Of a DNA stretch of 64,000 nt, positions 27,451 through 38,410 are shown one piece after another. A program made the position numbers and the translations under genes. The stretch is from positions 1-64,000 of the forward strand of contig JARWZW010000050.1 in assembly GCA_029866155.1 (NCBI GenBank). The letters run 5' to 3'. The notes beneath the pieces are model-generated. The model had not been told where the DNA came from, did not search any database, and was given only the letters and a program-made list of their open reading frames with translations. This DNA comes from Caulobacter sp. GTDB taxonomy: Bacteria > Pseudomonadota > Alphaproteobacteria > Caulobacterales > Caulobacteraceae. Each line of letters opens with the position of its first letter. Position 1 is the first letter of the stretch.

Positions 27451-28128
27451 ATGATTTCAGTCGTCATTCCTGCGCTAAACGCCCAGGCCACCCTCGGGGC
27501 CTCCCTGTCGGTCCTGGTGCCGGCCGCGGTCGAAGGTCTGGTCAAGGAACTGATCCTCGTCGACGGGGGCTCGACCGACGCCACCCTGGACATTGCCGAG
27601 GACGCCGGTGCGCGGGTGATCCGCACCGAAAGGGGCAGGGGCGTCCAGTTGGCCGCGGGTTGCACGGCGGCCCGGTCGCCCTGGTTGCTGGTGCTGCATG
27701 CCGACACAAGACTAGCCCGGGACTGGACCCAGCCGGTGCTGGACCATCTGGACGGCCCGGAAGACCAGGCGGGCTATTTCCGGTTCGCCCTTGATGACCG
27801 GGGCTGGAAACCCCGGCTCTGGGAAGCCGGGGTCGCCCTGCGAAGCCGGTTGCTGGGTCTGCCCTATGGTGACCAGGGCCTGCTGATTTCCCGCAGCCTG
27901 CTGGATGCAGTGGGAGGCTACCGGCCCCTGCCGCTGATGGAGGACGTCGATCTGGTCCGGCGCATCGGCGCCCGGCGGCTTAGCCAGCTCGAGGCCAGGG
28001 CGAGTACCTCGGCCCTGCGCTTCCGGCGCGATGGCTATCTGCGTCGCAGCCTCGGCAACTGGGGACTGCTGGCCCGATATTTCGCCGGCGCCGAGCCGGA
28101 AGACCTGGCGAGGCGATATGGCGGCTAA
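27451..28128 (+). CDS. TIGR04283-like family 2 glycosyltransferase
   Basis: MISVVIPALNAQATLGASLSVL...LILVDGGSTDATLDIAEDAGARVIRTERGRGVQLAAGCTAA. Confidence 0.87.
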   Translation: MISVVIPALNAQATLGASLSVLVPAAVEGLVKELILVDGGSTDATLDIAEDAGARVIRTERGRGVQLAAGCTAARSPWLLVLHADTRLARDWTQPVLDHLDGPEDQAGYFRFALDDRGWKPRLWEAGVALRSRLLGLPYGDQGLLISRSLLDAVGGYRPLPLMEDVDLVRRIGARRLSQLEARASTSALRFRRDGYLRRSLGNWGLLARYFAGAEPEDLARRYGG

Positions 28129-28735
28129 GGGGCAGCGTCCCACCCTGGTCATCTTCGCCAGGGCCCCGGCGATCGGCATTGGCAAGACCCGGCTTGCCAG
28201 GGACGTGGGCGCCGTGGAGGCCTGGCGGATCTATCGCGCCATGAGCAGCCGCCTGATCCGCAGTCTTCGTGACCCCCGCTGGCGACTGATAATCAGGGTG
28301 GCCGGCCGGAGAGCCGACCCCCTCTGGCGCGCCGACACCCTTGAGGCCCAGGGGCGAGGCGACCTGGGCGCAAGGCTTCGTTCCGGGTTTCGCGATTATG
28401 CTGCAGGGCCCGTCGTCGTGATCGGAACCGACGCGCCGGAGGTTGCGCCGGCCAGGATCGCCGCCAGCCTCAGGGCCCTGCGCCGAAGTGGAGCGGCGAT
28501 CGGTCCCGCCGTGGATGGTGGGTTCTGGCTGCTTGCCCTGTCAGCGGCTCGGGCGCGTCATGTCCGACTCAAGGCCATACGCTGGTCTTCGGACCAGACC
28601 CTTGCCGATACGGTGCGCTCCCTTGGGGGGGCGGTCGCGCGGCTGGAAACCCTCCAGGACATAGACAGCGGGGCGGATCTCGCCCGGTGGCGGGATTCTC
28701 AGCGATCTGCGCGCATGTCCACCAGACGAGCATAG
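28118..28735 (+). CDS. TIGR04282-like (DUF2064) glycosyltransferase
   Basis: PTLVIFARAPAIGIGKTRLARDVG...VVIGTDAPEVAPARIAASLRALRRSGAAIGPAVDGGFWLLAL. Confidence 0.87.
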   Translation: MAAKGQRPTLVIFARAPAIGIGKTRLARDVGAVEAWRIYRAMSSRLIRSLRDPRWRLIIRVAGRRADPLWRADTLEAQGRGDLGARLRSGFRDYAAGPVVVIGTDAPEVAPARIAASLRALRRSGAAIGPAVDGGFWLLALSAARARHVRLKAIRWSSDQTLADTVRSLGGAVARLETLQDIDSGADLARWRDSQRSARMSTRRA

Positions 28736-30393
28736 CGGGCGGCGGCGTCGAGGGTGGCGGCAGACTGGCCGAACTGGCTGCGATAGGTCCAGTAGCCGAA
28801 GGCCACCTTTTCCACGTAGTCGCGGGTTTCCCGGGCCGGCAGGCTTTCGATGAACAACAGGGCGTCGGCGTCCGGCTCGAGCCGGCTGCGGGTCTTCAGC
28901 ACGGCGCCGGGACCGGCATTGTAGGCCGCAATGATCCGGAACAGGTCAAAAGCCTCCTCGCCGCCGCCAAGTCCGCGCTCGATCAGCCAATGCATATAGT
29001 CCTGTCCGACCCGCAGGTTTGTAGGGGGATCGAACAGGGGCATGATGTTGTTCATCAGCTGGTCGTCCCCGGCGGCGCGGGCTGCGGATTCAGGACGTAC
29101 CTGCATCAGGCCCACCGCCCCGGCTGCGCTGTAGGCATAGGGATTGAACCGGCTTTCCTGACGGACAAGGGCGTAAATCAGGGCGCGGTCGAGGGTGAAC
29201 CCGCCATCCGGATAGAGTTCCGGAGTCTCATAGGTCTCGGGCCGGTAGGGGCGGGCCTTGGCGCGCCTGGCTGCGGGCGCTGGCGCAGCCGCAACCTGCA
29301 GCGGGGTTCGCAGCGAAATGATCAGGGATTGCCACTCACGCTGGGCGGTTTCGCTCCGCGCCAGGACCAGCCCGACCCGCAGTTCCTGGGCCGCTTCGAC
29401 GGGGCGATCGATCTGGGTCAGGGCGGCGGCGCGACGGGCCCGCTCATCCCGGTCCAGCAGGCCCCCAGTTCGACGATCTTCGCGGTTCGACACCCTGACC
29501 AGCAGGGTGGATGTCGGTGGCGGGCTGCCGGCCTGTTGCGCCAGGGGTCGATCAGGAAGCGCCGCTGCCTTCCGGGAGGCGATCAGGCCATAGAAGGTAT
29601 AGGGCATGGCGGCGGCCCGCCCGAAATCGTTGAGGGCGGTTGCGGTGTCGCCCAACCGTTCGGCGCAGCGGCCGGCCCAGAACCACCCTGCCGCCCGGCT
29701 CCAGTCGTCCAGGCTTTCGTCCCGGGCGACCTGGAGAAAGAAACGGCGGGCTTCTTCGATCTTGCCCAGTCTCCAGCCGGCCAATCCAGCGATCCAGGGC
29801 TCTCCCGCAGTGGGGCCGAGGGCCCAGGCGCGATTGATCTCGCCCGAGTAATAGGCGTCGCGGGCGGCAAAGCTGCGGTCGCCGGCGACCGGCTGAGAGC
29901 CGGCTGTCCAGTCGCGGACCGCCGCCAGAAAGTCAGGGGCGCGAGGTTCGGGCGACCTCGGCGGCTGGCGCTTCTGGGCCAGGCCATAGACCCGTTCGGC
30001 CCCGCCAAGCTCCGGATAGGTCTTCAGCCAGGCGGCCAGATCGCTGTAGCTGGCCTTGTAGGCGGTCGGATGCATCAGCTTGACCATCTCGACATGGCCA
30101 ACCAGGGACCGGTCCTTCAGCTTGTCCAGCGCAGCTGTGGATGCGGCGAAGTCGCCCTTGTCCGCCGCTGAAAAAGCCTGGCGATAAAGGGCCGCATCCG
30201 CCTTGCCCAAGGGGCCATCGGCGGCCTGAACCTCCGTGGTCAGGACTGTGCAACAAAGGACCAGGGCCATCGCAAGAACGGTTCGCAGTCTCGCCATCAA
30301 TGTTTCGGCCAGGACCATGCTGTTCCCCAAGCGCCCCGCCCGGTCCCCAAACTGGAAGCGCGAAGGCTTAGTGGGGCCTGCCCGGCCGATCAA
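28699..30393 (-). CDS. soluble lytic murein transglycosylase (Slt-like)
   Basis: ALVRQESRFNPYAYSAAGAVGLMQVRPESA; AYNAGPGAVLK; helical N-terminal region. Confidence 0.92.
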   Translation of the reverse strand: MIGRAGPTKPSRFQFGDRAGRLGNSMVLAETLMARLRTVLAMALVLCCTVLTTEVQAADGPLGKADAALYRQAFSAADKGDFAASTAALDKLKDRSLVGHVEMVKLMHPTAYKASYSDLAAWLKTYPELGGAERVYGLAQKRQPPRSPEPRAPDFLAAVRDWTAGSQPVAGDRSFAARDAYYSGEINRAWALGPTAGEPWIAGLAGWRLGKIEEARRFFLQVARDESLDDWSRAAGWFWAGRCAERLGDTATALNDFGRAAAMPYTFYGLIASRKAAALPDRPLAQQAGSPPPTSTLLVRVSNREDRRTGGLLDRDERARRAAALTQIDRPVEAAQELRVGLVLARSETAQREWQSLIISLRTPLQVAAAPAPAARRAKARPYRPETYETPELYPDGGFTLDRALIYALVRQESRFNPYAYSAAGAVGLMQVRPESAARAAGDDQLMNNIMPLFDPPTNLRVGQDYMHWLIERGLGGGEEAFDLFRIIAAYNAGPGAVLKTRSRLEPDADALLFIESLPARETRDYVEKVAFGYWTYRSQFGQSAATLDAAARYARLVDMRADR

Positions 30394-31183
30394 GTCTCTC
30401 TGTCAGGGTCAGCAGGTCCTGCCATGCCTTCTTCTTTGCGGCAGGCTGTCGCAACAGGAAGGCCGGGTGAAGGGTGGGCATGGCTGGAAGCTCCATGTCG
30501 CCGTCTTCCGACCGCCACTCAAACCAACGTCCCCTTATGGACAGGATGCCATCCTCCCGCCGCAGCAGCGCCTTGGCGGAGGCGGCGCCCGCCAGCAGCA
30601 GGACCCTTGGCTGAACCAGGGCGATCGCACGCTCGACAAAGGGGGCGCAGACGGCCTGCTCCGAGGCTGTCGGAGTGCGGTTGCCGGGCGGACGCCAGAA
30701 GACGGTGTTTGTGATGAACGCCCGGTCCGTCAGTCCGGCTGCAGCCAGCATCCGGTCCAGCAGTTTTCCGGCCCGTCCGACGAATGGGATTCCCTGCGAA
30801 TCTTCCTCGGCTCCCGGCGCTTCGCCGATCACCATCAGGGAGGCTGCGTGCGGACCTCGTGAAAACACGGCCTGACGGGCGCCGTCATACCGAAGGGGAC
30901 AGGCTTCAAACCCGGCGATCACCGCAGCCAGTTCATCCAGCGTGCCGGCGGCCGCCGCTAGGTGGCGGGCAGCGGCCAGGGCGTCGGCTATGTCCGGGCT
31001 GGCGGCCCGGGCCTGGGCCGATTTCAGGGGCGTCGGCTCCGGAGGCCTGGCCTTGACCTGCAGCCGCTGCGCGCCCTCTGCCAGCCGATCGAAGGGCTCG
31101 TCGCCGTAAAGGGCGTCGACACCTGAATCGGCCCAGAAGGCGATCAGGCTCTCGGTGGCGCGGCGGTGGGCGTCCAGGCTCAT
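30368..31183 (-). CDS. uracil-DNA glycosylase, family 4-like
   Basis: [53 protein letters not shown]. Confidence 0.9.
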   Translation of the reverse strand: MSLDAHRRATESLIAFWADSGVDALYGDEPFDRLAEGAQRLQVKARPPEPTPLKSAQARAASPDIADALAAARHLAAAAGTLDELAAVIAGFEACPLRYDGARQAVFSRGPHAASLMVIGEAPGAEEDSQGIPFVGRAGKLLDRMLAAAGLTDRAFITNTVFWRPPGNRTPTASEQAVCAPFVERAIALVQPRVLLLAGAASAKALLRREDGILSIRGRWFEWRSEDGDMELPAMPTLHPAFLLRQPAAKKKAWQDLLTLTERLDRPGRPH

Positions 31184-31361
31184 GAACCCAGGATAGGCCA
31201 GACTCCGGGCTCAGGTCACCCGGAACCGTCGATTTGGCCAGGCCAGAGCTATCTGGCCGGTCTTTCAGCGCTTCTGGATGGTCTGTTGGCGGTTTGCCGC
31301 TTGACCGCACTTGGGTCTGCTTCAGATAAGCCTAACAACAGGATCGAACCGGGGACTGACC

Positions 31362-33047
31362 ATGAGCGAAGAGACCGGCGCCGCCGAAGAGCGGGAAGCC
31401 ATGGAATATGATGTCGTCATCGTCGGTGGCGGACCGGCAGGCCTGTCGGCCGCCATCCGGCTGAAGCAGCTGGCGGCGGAGGCCGGAACCGAGCTGTCCG
31501 TGGCGCTGCTGGAAAAGGGCTCCGAGGTCGGCGCCCATATCCTGTCCGGCGCCGTCCTTGATCCCAGGGCGCTGTCGGAATTGATTCCCGACTGGAAGTC
31601 GCAGGGCGCTCCGTTGGAAACCCCGGTCACCAAGGACCGGTTCCTGGTTCTGGGGCCCCAGGGCGAAGCCTCCTTGCCGATGTTCGCCCTGCCGCCGTTC
31701 ATGCATAACGAAGGCTGCTATATTGGCTCGCTGGCCAATGTCTGCCGCTGGCTGGCGACCCAGGCCGAAGCGCTTGGCGTCGAGATCTATCCCGGCTTTG
31801 CCGCCAGCCAGCTGGTCTTGCGTGAGGACGGCTCGGTCAAGGGCGTGGTGGTCGGCGTGGTGGGTATCGGCAAGGATGGCCACAAGAAGTCCAGCTACGA
31901 GCCAGGCATGGAGTTGCATGGCAAGTATGTCTTCATCGCCGAGGGCGTGCGCGGCTCCTTGGCCAAGCAACTGATCGGCAAATTCGACCTGGCCAAGGGC
32001 AAGTCGCCGCAGAAGTACGGGATCGGCATCAAGGAACTCTGGCAGGTGCCGCCCGAAAAGCACCAGCCGGGGCTGGCCCAGCACACGACCGGCTGGCCGC
32101 TCGACAACCAGACCGGCGGCGGCAGCTTCATGTACCACTTCGGGGACAACTATGTGTCCATCGGCTATGTGGTGCACCTGAACTACAAGAACCCCTTCCT
32201 CTCGCCGTTCGACGAGTTCCAGCGGTTCAAGCATCACCCTTCGGTCAAGCCTCACCTGGAGGGCGGCAAGCGTATCGCCTATGGCGCGCGGGCCATTACC
32301 GAGGGTGGCTATCAATCGGTCCCCAAACTGACCTTCCCCGGCGGGGTTCTGATCGGCTGCTCGGCCGGCTTTGTGAACGTTCCCCGGATCAAGGGCAGCC
32401 ATAACGCCATGAAGACCGGCATGCTGGCTGCTGAAGAGGCCTTCAAGGCTCTGGCGTCCGGGCGGGTGGGCGATGAACTGGTCGAGTACCAGGCCGCCTA
32501 CGAAGGCTCCTGGGTGGCCAAGGAACTGAAGGTCGTCCGCAACGCCAAGCCGATCCTCACCAAGCTGGGCACCTTCCTGGGCGGCGCCGTGGGCATGTTC
32601 GACATGTGGTGCACCCACCTGCTAGGCGGCTTCTCGTTCCTCGGCACAATGAAGCATGAAAAGACCGACGCCGCGTCCACCGGGCTGGCCGAGGACTACA
32701 AGCCGATCACCTATCCGAAGCCTGATGGCGTTATCAGTTTCGACAAGCTGTCTTCGGTCTTCCTGTCGGCCACCAATCATGAGGAAGACCAGCCGGCCCA
32801 CCTGACCCTGAAGGATCCGTCGATCCCCATCAGCATCAACCTGCCCCGCTATGGTGAACCGGCCAGGCTCTATTGCCCGGCGGGGGTCTATGAAGTGCTG
32901 TACGACGAGGCGGGCGCCAATCCCAAGTTCCAGATCAACGCCCAGAACTGCGTCCATTGCAAAACCTGCGACATCAAGGATCCCTCGCAGAACATCGTCT
33001 GGACGACCCCGGAAGGCGGCGGCGGGCCCAATTACCCCAACATGTAG
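31362..33047 (+). CDS. electron transfer flavoprotein-ubiquinone oxidoreductase
   Basis: YDVVIVGGGPAGLSAAIRLKQ; C-terminal ferredoxin-like INAQNCVHCKTCDIKDPSQNIVWTTPEGGGGPNY. Confidence 0.97.
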   Translation: MSEETGAAEEREAMEYDVVIVGGGPAGLSAAIRLKQLAAEAGTELSVALLEKGSEVGAHILSGAVLDPRALSELIPDWKSQGAPLETPVTKDRFLVLGPQGEASLPMFALPPFMHNEGCYIGSLANVCRWLATQAEALGVEIYPGFAASQLVLREDGSVKGVVVGVVGIGKDGHKKSSYEPGMELHGKYVFIAEGVRGSLAKQLIGKFDLAKGKSPQKYGIGIKELWQVPPEKHQPGLAQHTTGWPLDNQTGGGSFMYHFGDNYVSIGYVVHLNYKNPFLSPFDEFQRFKHHPSVKPHLEGGKRIAYGARAITEGGYQSVPKLTFPGGVLIGCSAGFVNVPRIKGSHNAMKTGMLAAEEAFKALASGRVGDELVEYQAAYEGSWVAKELKVVRNAKPILTKLGTFLGGAVGMFDMWCTHLLGGFSFLGTMKHEKTDAASTGLAEDYKPITYPKPDGVISFDKLSSVFLSATNHEEDQPAHLTLKDPSIPISINLPRYGEPARLYCPAGVYEVLYDEAGANPKFQINAQNCVHCKTCDIKDPSQNIVWTTPEGGGGPNYPNM

Positions 33048-33113
33048 GGTCTGGATGACGGCTGGACGGCGAAGCGCCTTGCTCACGCCATGGATTGGGG
33101 CAAGTTAGGCGTC

Positions 33114-34823
33114 ATGAAGCGCCTTGCCCTTTCCGCCGCCGTTCTGTCCCTGCTTGCCCTGGGGGCCTGCGCCACCTCCGGCCCGACGGCCGAGGAGGCC
33201 CAGCTGCGGCCGGTCCAGCCGACCCTTGACGGGCGGTCCGGCTATGGCCAGTTCCTGGCCGGCCAGGCAGCTCAGGCCGATGGCAGGAACGAGGAGGCGG
33301 CCAGTTATTTCGCTAGGGCCCGGTCGGCCGGGGCGGAGGCCGGTTCTCTCAAGGAGCGGGCCTTCCAGGCCGCCCTCTTCTCCGGAAATGTGCCCGAGGC
33401 CGCGCGACTTGCGCCGACCGAAGGGGAGGGGGTCGCGGTCAGGGTGCGTCTGGGTCAGTTGACCCGCGCCGTCGAGGACATGGCCTCCGGCAATGGCGCC
33501 CTGGCCAAATCCATCCTGGTCGACCAGGGCATTGGTTTTCCCCATCGGCAGGCGGCCGTTTTGCTGGCCCCCTGGGCGGCTGCGGCGGCTGGCGACCTGC
33601 CGGCGGCGGTGGCCCGTCCGATCCTGAGGGGAGACCGCCTGGTGGAGGTGTTCGGACTTCTGAACCAGGCCCTGCTTTACGAACGGGCCAAGCGGTTCGA
33701 CGAGGCGGAAACCAACTTCAAGATCCTGATGTCCTATGGCGACGCTTCGGTGATCTTCGCCCATGACTATGGCGCCTTCCTCGAGCGTCGCAAACGCCAG
33801 GCCGATGCGGTGGCTGTCTATGACGCCGCCCTGGCCATTGAACCGGCCGATCAAGAACTGGCGGCTTCCAGGGCCAGGGCTGCTGCGGCAGGCAAACCGC
33901 CGGCCATGCTTTCGATCCGGGAGGGCGCGGCCAGGGCGCTGCTGACCCCTGCAGCCGCCATGGGGGCCGAAAAGCAATATGAGCTGGCCCTCAGCTATCT
34001 CAACCTCGCCGCGCGGCTGGACCCTGCCCGGGAGGACATCTGGATCCAGATGGGCGACGTCTATTCCGGCATGGGCGATCCGGACAATGCTCGCACCGCC
34101 TTCTCGAGGGTCAAGGCCGGCTCGAGCGCCTTTCCCCTGGCGCGGTCACGCCTGGCCTGGTCTTTCCAGAGTGCGGGCGAGGGCGCCAAGGCTCTGAAGA
34201 TGGCCGAGGAGGCGGCGGCCGACGGCGACAGGGACACCTTGGTCAACTATGCCGATATCCTTCGGGCCAATGAGCGATACGCCGAATCCGCCGTCCTTCT
34301 GGACCGGGTCTTGGAGATCGACGGCTCTCGCAGCGACTGGCGCATGCTGTATCTCCGGGCGGTGGCGCGGGAGCGCTCCGGTAACTGGATCGGCGCCGAG
34401 TCCGATCTGGTCGACGCCCTTGAACTGGCGCCGGAAGAGCCCGAACTGCTGAACTTCCTGGGCTACAGCTGGATTGATCGTGGCGAACGCTTGGCGGAGG
34501 CCACGGCCATGGTCCAGAAGGCCGTCGCCGCCAACCCGCGCAGCGGCGCGATGATCGACAGTCTCGGCTGGGCCTATTTTCGTCTCGGCGACTACCGGAA
34601 CGCCGTGGAAAATCTCGAGCAGGCGGTTCTGCTCGAACCTGCCGATCCGGACATCAATGACCATCTGGGCGATGCCTACTGGCAGGTCGGCCGTCGGATC
34701 GAGGCTCGTTTCCAATGGACGCGCGCCCTGCAGCTCAAGCCATCCGACAGCCTGAAGGCCAAGGTCGAACGCAAGCTGGAAGCCGGGCTTGAAGGGGTCA
34801 AGCCGGTGGTGGTCCAGCGCTGA
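33114..34823 (+). CDS. TPR-repeat lipoprotein
   Basis: MKRLALSAAVLSLLALGACATSG (lipobox LGAC); C-terminal TPRs LNFLGYSWIDRGERLAEA..., DSLGWAYFRLGDYRNAVENLEQAV. Confidence 0.88.
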   Translation: MKRLALSAAVLSLLALGACATSGPTAEEAQLRPVQPTLDGRSGYGQFLAGQAAQADGRNEEAASYFARARSAGAEAGSLKERAFQAALFSGNVPEAARLAPTEGEGVAVRVRLGQLTRAVEDMASGNGALAKSILVDQGIGFPHRQAAVLLAPWAAAAAGDLPAAVARPILRGDRLVEVFGLLNQALLYERAKRFDEAETNFKILMSYGDASVIFAHDYGAFLERRKRQADAVAVYDAALAIEPADQELAASRARAAAAGKPPAMLSIREGAARALLTPAAAMGAEKQYELALSYLNLAARLDPAREDIWIQMGDVYSGMGDPDNARTAFSRVKAGSSAFPLARSRLAWSFQSAGEGAKALKMAEEAAADGDRDTLVNYADILRANERYAESAVLLDRVLEIDGSRSDWRMLYLRAVARERSGNWIGAESDLVDALELAPEEPELLNFLGYSWIDRGERLAEATAMVQKAVAANPRSGAMIDSLGWAYFRLGDYRNAVENLEQAVLLEPADPDINDHLGDAYWQVGRRIEARFQWTRALQLKPSDSLKAKVERKLEAGLEGVKPVVVQR

Positions 34824-34860
34824 ACGACCTGACGCGAGTACCGCTCGCTGGAGAGAAGCC

Positions 34861-35730
34861 ATGTCCCTGACCGCCTTTGCCCCGGCCAAGGTCAACCTGT
34901 TCCTGCATGTCGGGGCCCCGGCAGAGGACGGTTTCCATCCAGTCAGCACCCTGATGGCCTTCGCCGACATCGGAGATACTGTGGCGGTCCAGCCGGCCGA
35001 GGCGCCCGATTTTGAGGTCACAGGCCCCTTTTCCAGCCCACTGGAGGGGCAGCCTGACAATCTGGTCGAGCGGGCGGCCAAGGCCCTCCTGGCCCATGTC
35101 GGTGGGCCCCAGCCGCCGTTTCGACTGATCCTCGACAAGCAGCTGCCGGTCGCCGCAGGGCTGGGGGGCGGATCTTCCGACGCTGGTGCGGTTCTGCGAC
35201 TATTGCGCCAGGCCCTGGGGCTGGCCGTGCAGGATGAATGGCTTACGGCCATCGCCGCGGGCATCGGCTCTGACGGACCCGCCTGTCTATGGGCGAGGAC
35301 GGTCATCGGAGAGGGCCGTGGCGACCGGCTTCGGGGCGCCCCCGAAATGCCGGGACTTGACGCTGTTCTGGTCAATCCCGGTGTGGCCTCCTCGACGCCC
35401 CTGGTCTACCGCGCCTATGACGCCGCAGGCTGCCCAGGCGATGCGGAGCGGCCCTGGTTGCCGGACCGTTTCGAGGATGCCATCGAGACGGCCGCTGTGC
35501 TGGCCACCTGCCGCAATGACCTGGAGGCCCCGGCTGTGTCCCTGCAGCCCGCCATCGGCGAGGTGCTTGAGACCCTGCGGGGCGAGCCTGAAACCCTGCT
35601 GGCCCGGATGAGCGGTTCCGGGGCCACCTGTTTTGCGCTTTGCGCGGGCGATATCGAGGCCGAGGGACTGGCAGAACGCCTGCAGTCGATGCGGCCTGAT
35701 TGGTGGGTCCGGCGCTGTCGCCTGGGCTGA
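34861..35730 (+). CDS. ispE: 4-diphosphocytidyl-2-C-methyl-D-erythritol kinase
   Basis: AFAPAKVNLFLHVGAPAEDGFHPVSTLMAF; KQLPVAAGLGGGSSDAGAVLR. Confidence 0.95.
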   Translation: MSLTAFAPAKVNLFLHVGAPAEDGFHPVSTLMAFADIGDTVAVQPAEAPDFEVTGPFSSPLEGQPDNLVERAAKALLAHVGGPQPPFRLILDKQLPVAAGLGGGSSDAGAVLRLLRQALGLAVQDEWLTAIAAGIGSDGPACLWARTVIGEGRGDRLRGAPEMPGLDAVLVNPGVASSTPLVYRAYDAAGCPGDAERPWLPDRFEDAIETAAVLATCRNDLEAPAVSLQPAIGEVLETLRGEPETLLARMSGSGATCFALCAGDIEAEGLAERLQSMRPDWWVRRCRLG

Positions 35731-35801
35731 AGCGCCGAGCCGTCCAGCCCGCTCCATCCAGTCGTGGGTCTGAGGTAGGTTCAGGCACTACAAACGCCGA
35801 A

Positions 35802-35827
35802 GGGCGCGAGGGTTACCCGTCGCGCCC
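35802..35827. terminator. GC-rich hairpin between convergent ispE and amtB
   Basis: GGGCGCGA (35802-35809) / TCGCGCCC (35820-35827). Confidence 0.5.
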
Positions 35828-35860
35828 CCCGCATTTCTCCCCCCGGAGACGGGAGAGGAC

Positions 35861-37381
35861 CTAGGAGTGGTAAGCCCGCTCCCCATGCTCTGCGATGTCC
35901 AGACCATCTTCCTCGGTTTCGACGCTGACACGCAGGCCGAAGATGAACTTGATGAGGAAGAACACGATCGAGCTGGCCACGGCGGACCAGACCACCGCAA
36001 CGCCCACGGCCTTGATCTGGGCCGTGATCTGGAAGGCCATGTCATAGCCGGTCTTGCCGTTGGTGAAGTCGACAACACCTGCGCCGCCCAGGGCCGGATT
36101 GACCAGGATGCCTGTGGCGATGGCGCCGACGATCCCGCCGACGGCGTGGATGCCGAAGGCGTCGAGACTGTCATCGTACTTCAGAGCGTTCTTCACGACC
36201 GAGCAGAAGAAGATGCAGATCGGGCTGACGATCAGGCCGAGGACGATCGAGCCAACCGGGCCGGCGAAACCGGCGGCCGGGGTGACTGCAACCAGGCCGG
36301 CGACGATGCCGGACGCCAGGCCAAGACCGCTGGCCTTGCCGCGGGTTACCTGTTCGACGACCAGCCAGGAAACACCCGCAGCCGCCGTGGCCACCAGGGT
36401 ATTGATCAGGGCCAGTCCGGCATATCCGTTGGCTTCCAGGTTGGAGCCGGCGTTGAAGCCGAACCAGCCAACCCAGAGCAGGCCCGCGCCGACCATGGTC
36501 AGGGTCAGGGAGTGAGGCTGCATCGGCTCCTTCTGGTAGCCCGTGCGCTTGCCGAGGATGATGCAGCCCATGAGGGCGGCGATACCGGCATTGATGTGCA
36601 CGACGGTGCCGCCTGCGAAATCCAGAGCGCCCCAGCCCCAGAGCAGACCCGCGCCGCCGGCAAGGGCGTCAGCCGTCTGACCGAAGGCCGAGGTCGCACC
36701 GGCCCACCACCAGACCATGTGGGCCATCGGGTAGTATGATAGGAGCGGCCAGAGGATGGCGAACACCACCACGGCCATGAACTTCATGCGTTCTGCAACG
36801 CCGCCCAGAACCAGGGCCGCCGTAATGGCCGCAAAGGTCGCCTGGAAGGCCACAAAGATCAGTTCGGGGATCACCACGTCACGGGAGAAGGTCTCCACAT
36901 TGGTGAAGGCGCCGTCCGCATTGAAGATGGCGCCATTGAGGCCCAGCTTGGCCAGTCCGCCAATGTACTTGTTGAGACCAGCGCCGTCGGTGAAGGACAG
37001 CGAATAGCCCCAGAAGACCCAGGCGATGATGCCGATGGCCGCCACCGTGGTGACCTGGACCAGCATCGACAGCATGTTCTTGGAGCGGACCAGGCCGCCA
37101 TAGAACAGGGCCAGGCCGGGAACGATCATGAGCAGGACCAGAACGGTCGAGATCATCATCCAGGTGGTATCGCCCTTGTCCGGGGTTGGGACCGCCGGCG
37201 CTTCAGCAGCGGCCGGGGCCTCGGCGGCAGGGGCAGCTTCCGGGGCAACCGGAGCCGCCGCTGCGGGCGCTTCGGCGGCGGGAGCCGCTTCCTGGGCAAA
37301 GGCCGGAGCGGCCATGGGCCCCCCGACAATGGCGGCGGCGAGCAAGAGCCCCGCCAACCGTCCGGATTTGAAGAAATTCAT
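35861..37381 (-). CDS. amtB: ammonium transporter
   Basis: DTTWMMISTVLVLLMIVPGLALFYGGLVRSKNMLSMLVQ; WVGWFGFNAGSNLEANGYAGLALINT; DAFGIHAVGGIVGAIATGI. Confidence 0.97.
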   Translation of the reverse strand: MNFFKSGRLAGLLLAAAIVGGPMAAPAFAQEAAPAAEAPAAAAPVAPEAAPAAEAPAAAEAPAVPTPDKGDTTWMMISTVLVLLMIVPGLALFYGGLVRSKNMLSMLVQVTTVAAIGIIAWVFWGYSLSFTDGAGLNKYIGGLAKLGLNGAIFNADGAFTNVETFSRDVVIPELIFVAFQATFAAITAALVLGGVAERMKFMAVVVFAILWPLLSYYPMAHMVWWWAGATSAFGQTADALAGGAGLLWGWGALDFAGGTVVHINAGIAALMGCIILGKRTGYQKEPMQPHSLTLTMVGAGLLWVGWFGFNAGSNLEANGYAGLALINTLVATAAAGVSWLVVEQVTRGKASGLGLASGIVAGLVAVTPAAGFAGPVGSIVLGLIVSPICIFFCSVVKNALKYDDSLDAFGIHAVGGIVGAIATGILVNPALGGAGVVDFTNGKTGYDMAFQITAQIKAVGVAVVWSAVASSIVFFLIKFIFGLRVSVETEEDGLDIAEHGERAYHS

Positions 37382-37416
37382 CGTCGCAATCCCCTTTGAG
37401 CGATGTGTGTTTTGGG

Positions 37417-37875
<459 letters not shown>

Positions 37876-38410
37876 TCACGGCGGTGTCACGATATAAATT
37901 CGAGCAGAAAGTGACGCTGAGCTTGAACGGTGAGCGGTCATGCCCCGCAATCGCCTACAAAACGGGCGCCCTTCCGGGGGCGCCCAGTCCCGGCGGCATT
38001 CAAAGTCGCCGGCAGGTCGGATCGCATTCCGCCCGGCGCCGAGCGGGCGCCAGCCCGAGTTCCGGGTACGGGTTGCATCTGATATCTTTGATTTTTCAAT
38101 TATTTGATCGGCTCTGGTTTCGGACTGCGCATTCCTCACCTGAAGGGCGCCGTCCGGCCGCAACCACCCCGGGCGCCACACAAGCCTGTGATCGACGGCA
38201 ACCCGGCGCCGCACCGGTGCGCTGATCTTCCCGTCGGAGGCCAACGCCTACCAAGGCGCCGACACTTGGGAAATCCATTGCGTGCTCAGTCGCATGACAC
38301 TGAGCGGCGGCCACCCGACGCCGCGGTCCAAACTTCAGCGAAGAAGCTGCGGCATCACTGTTTTCCGGGCGTCCGCAACGTCCTTCATCCTCAAACCCAG
38401 AAGGCCCACC

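Noticed and set aside
28687-30171. 494-aa plus-strand ORF
   Set aside because: Antisense to the lytic transglycosylase, whose catalytic motifs are clear.
31332-32618. 428-aa minus-strand ORF antisense to ETF-QO
   Set aside because: Same GC-bias artefact; sense strand is clearly ETF-QO.
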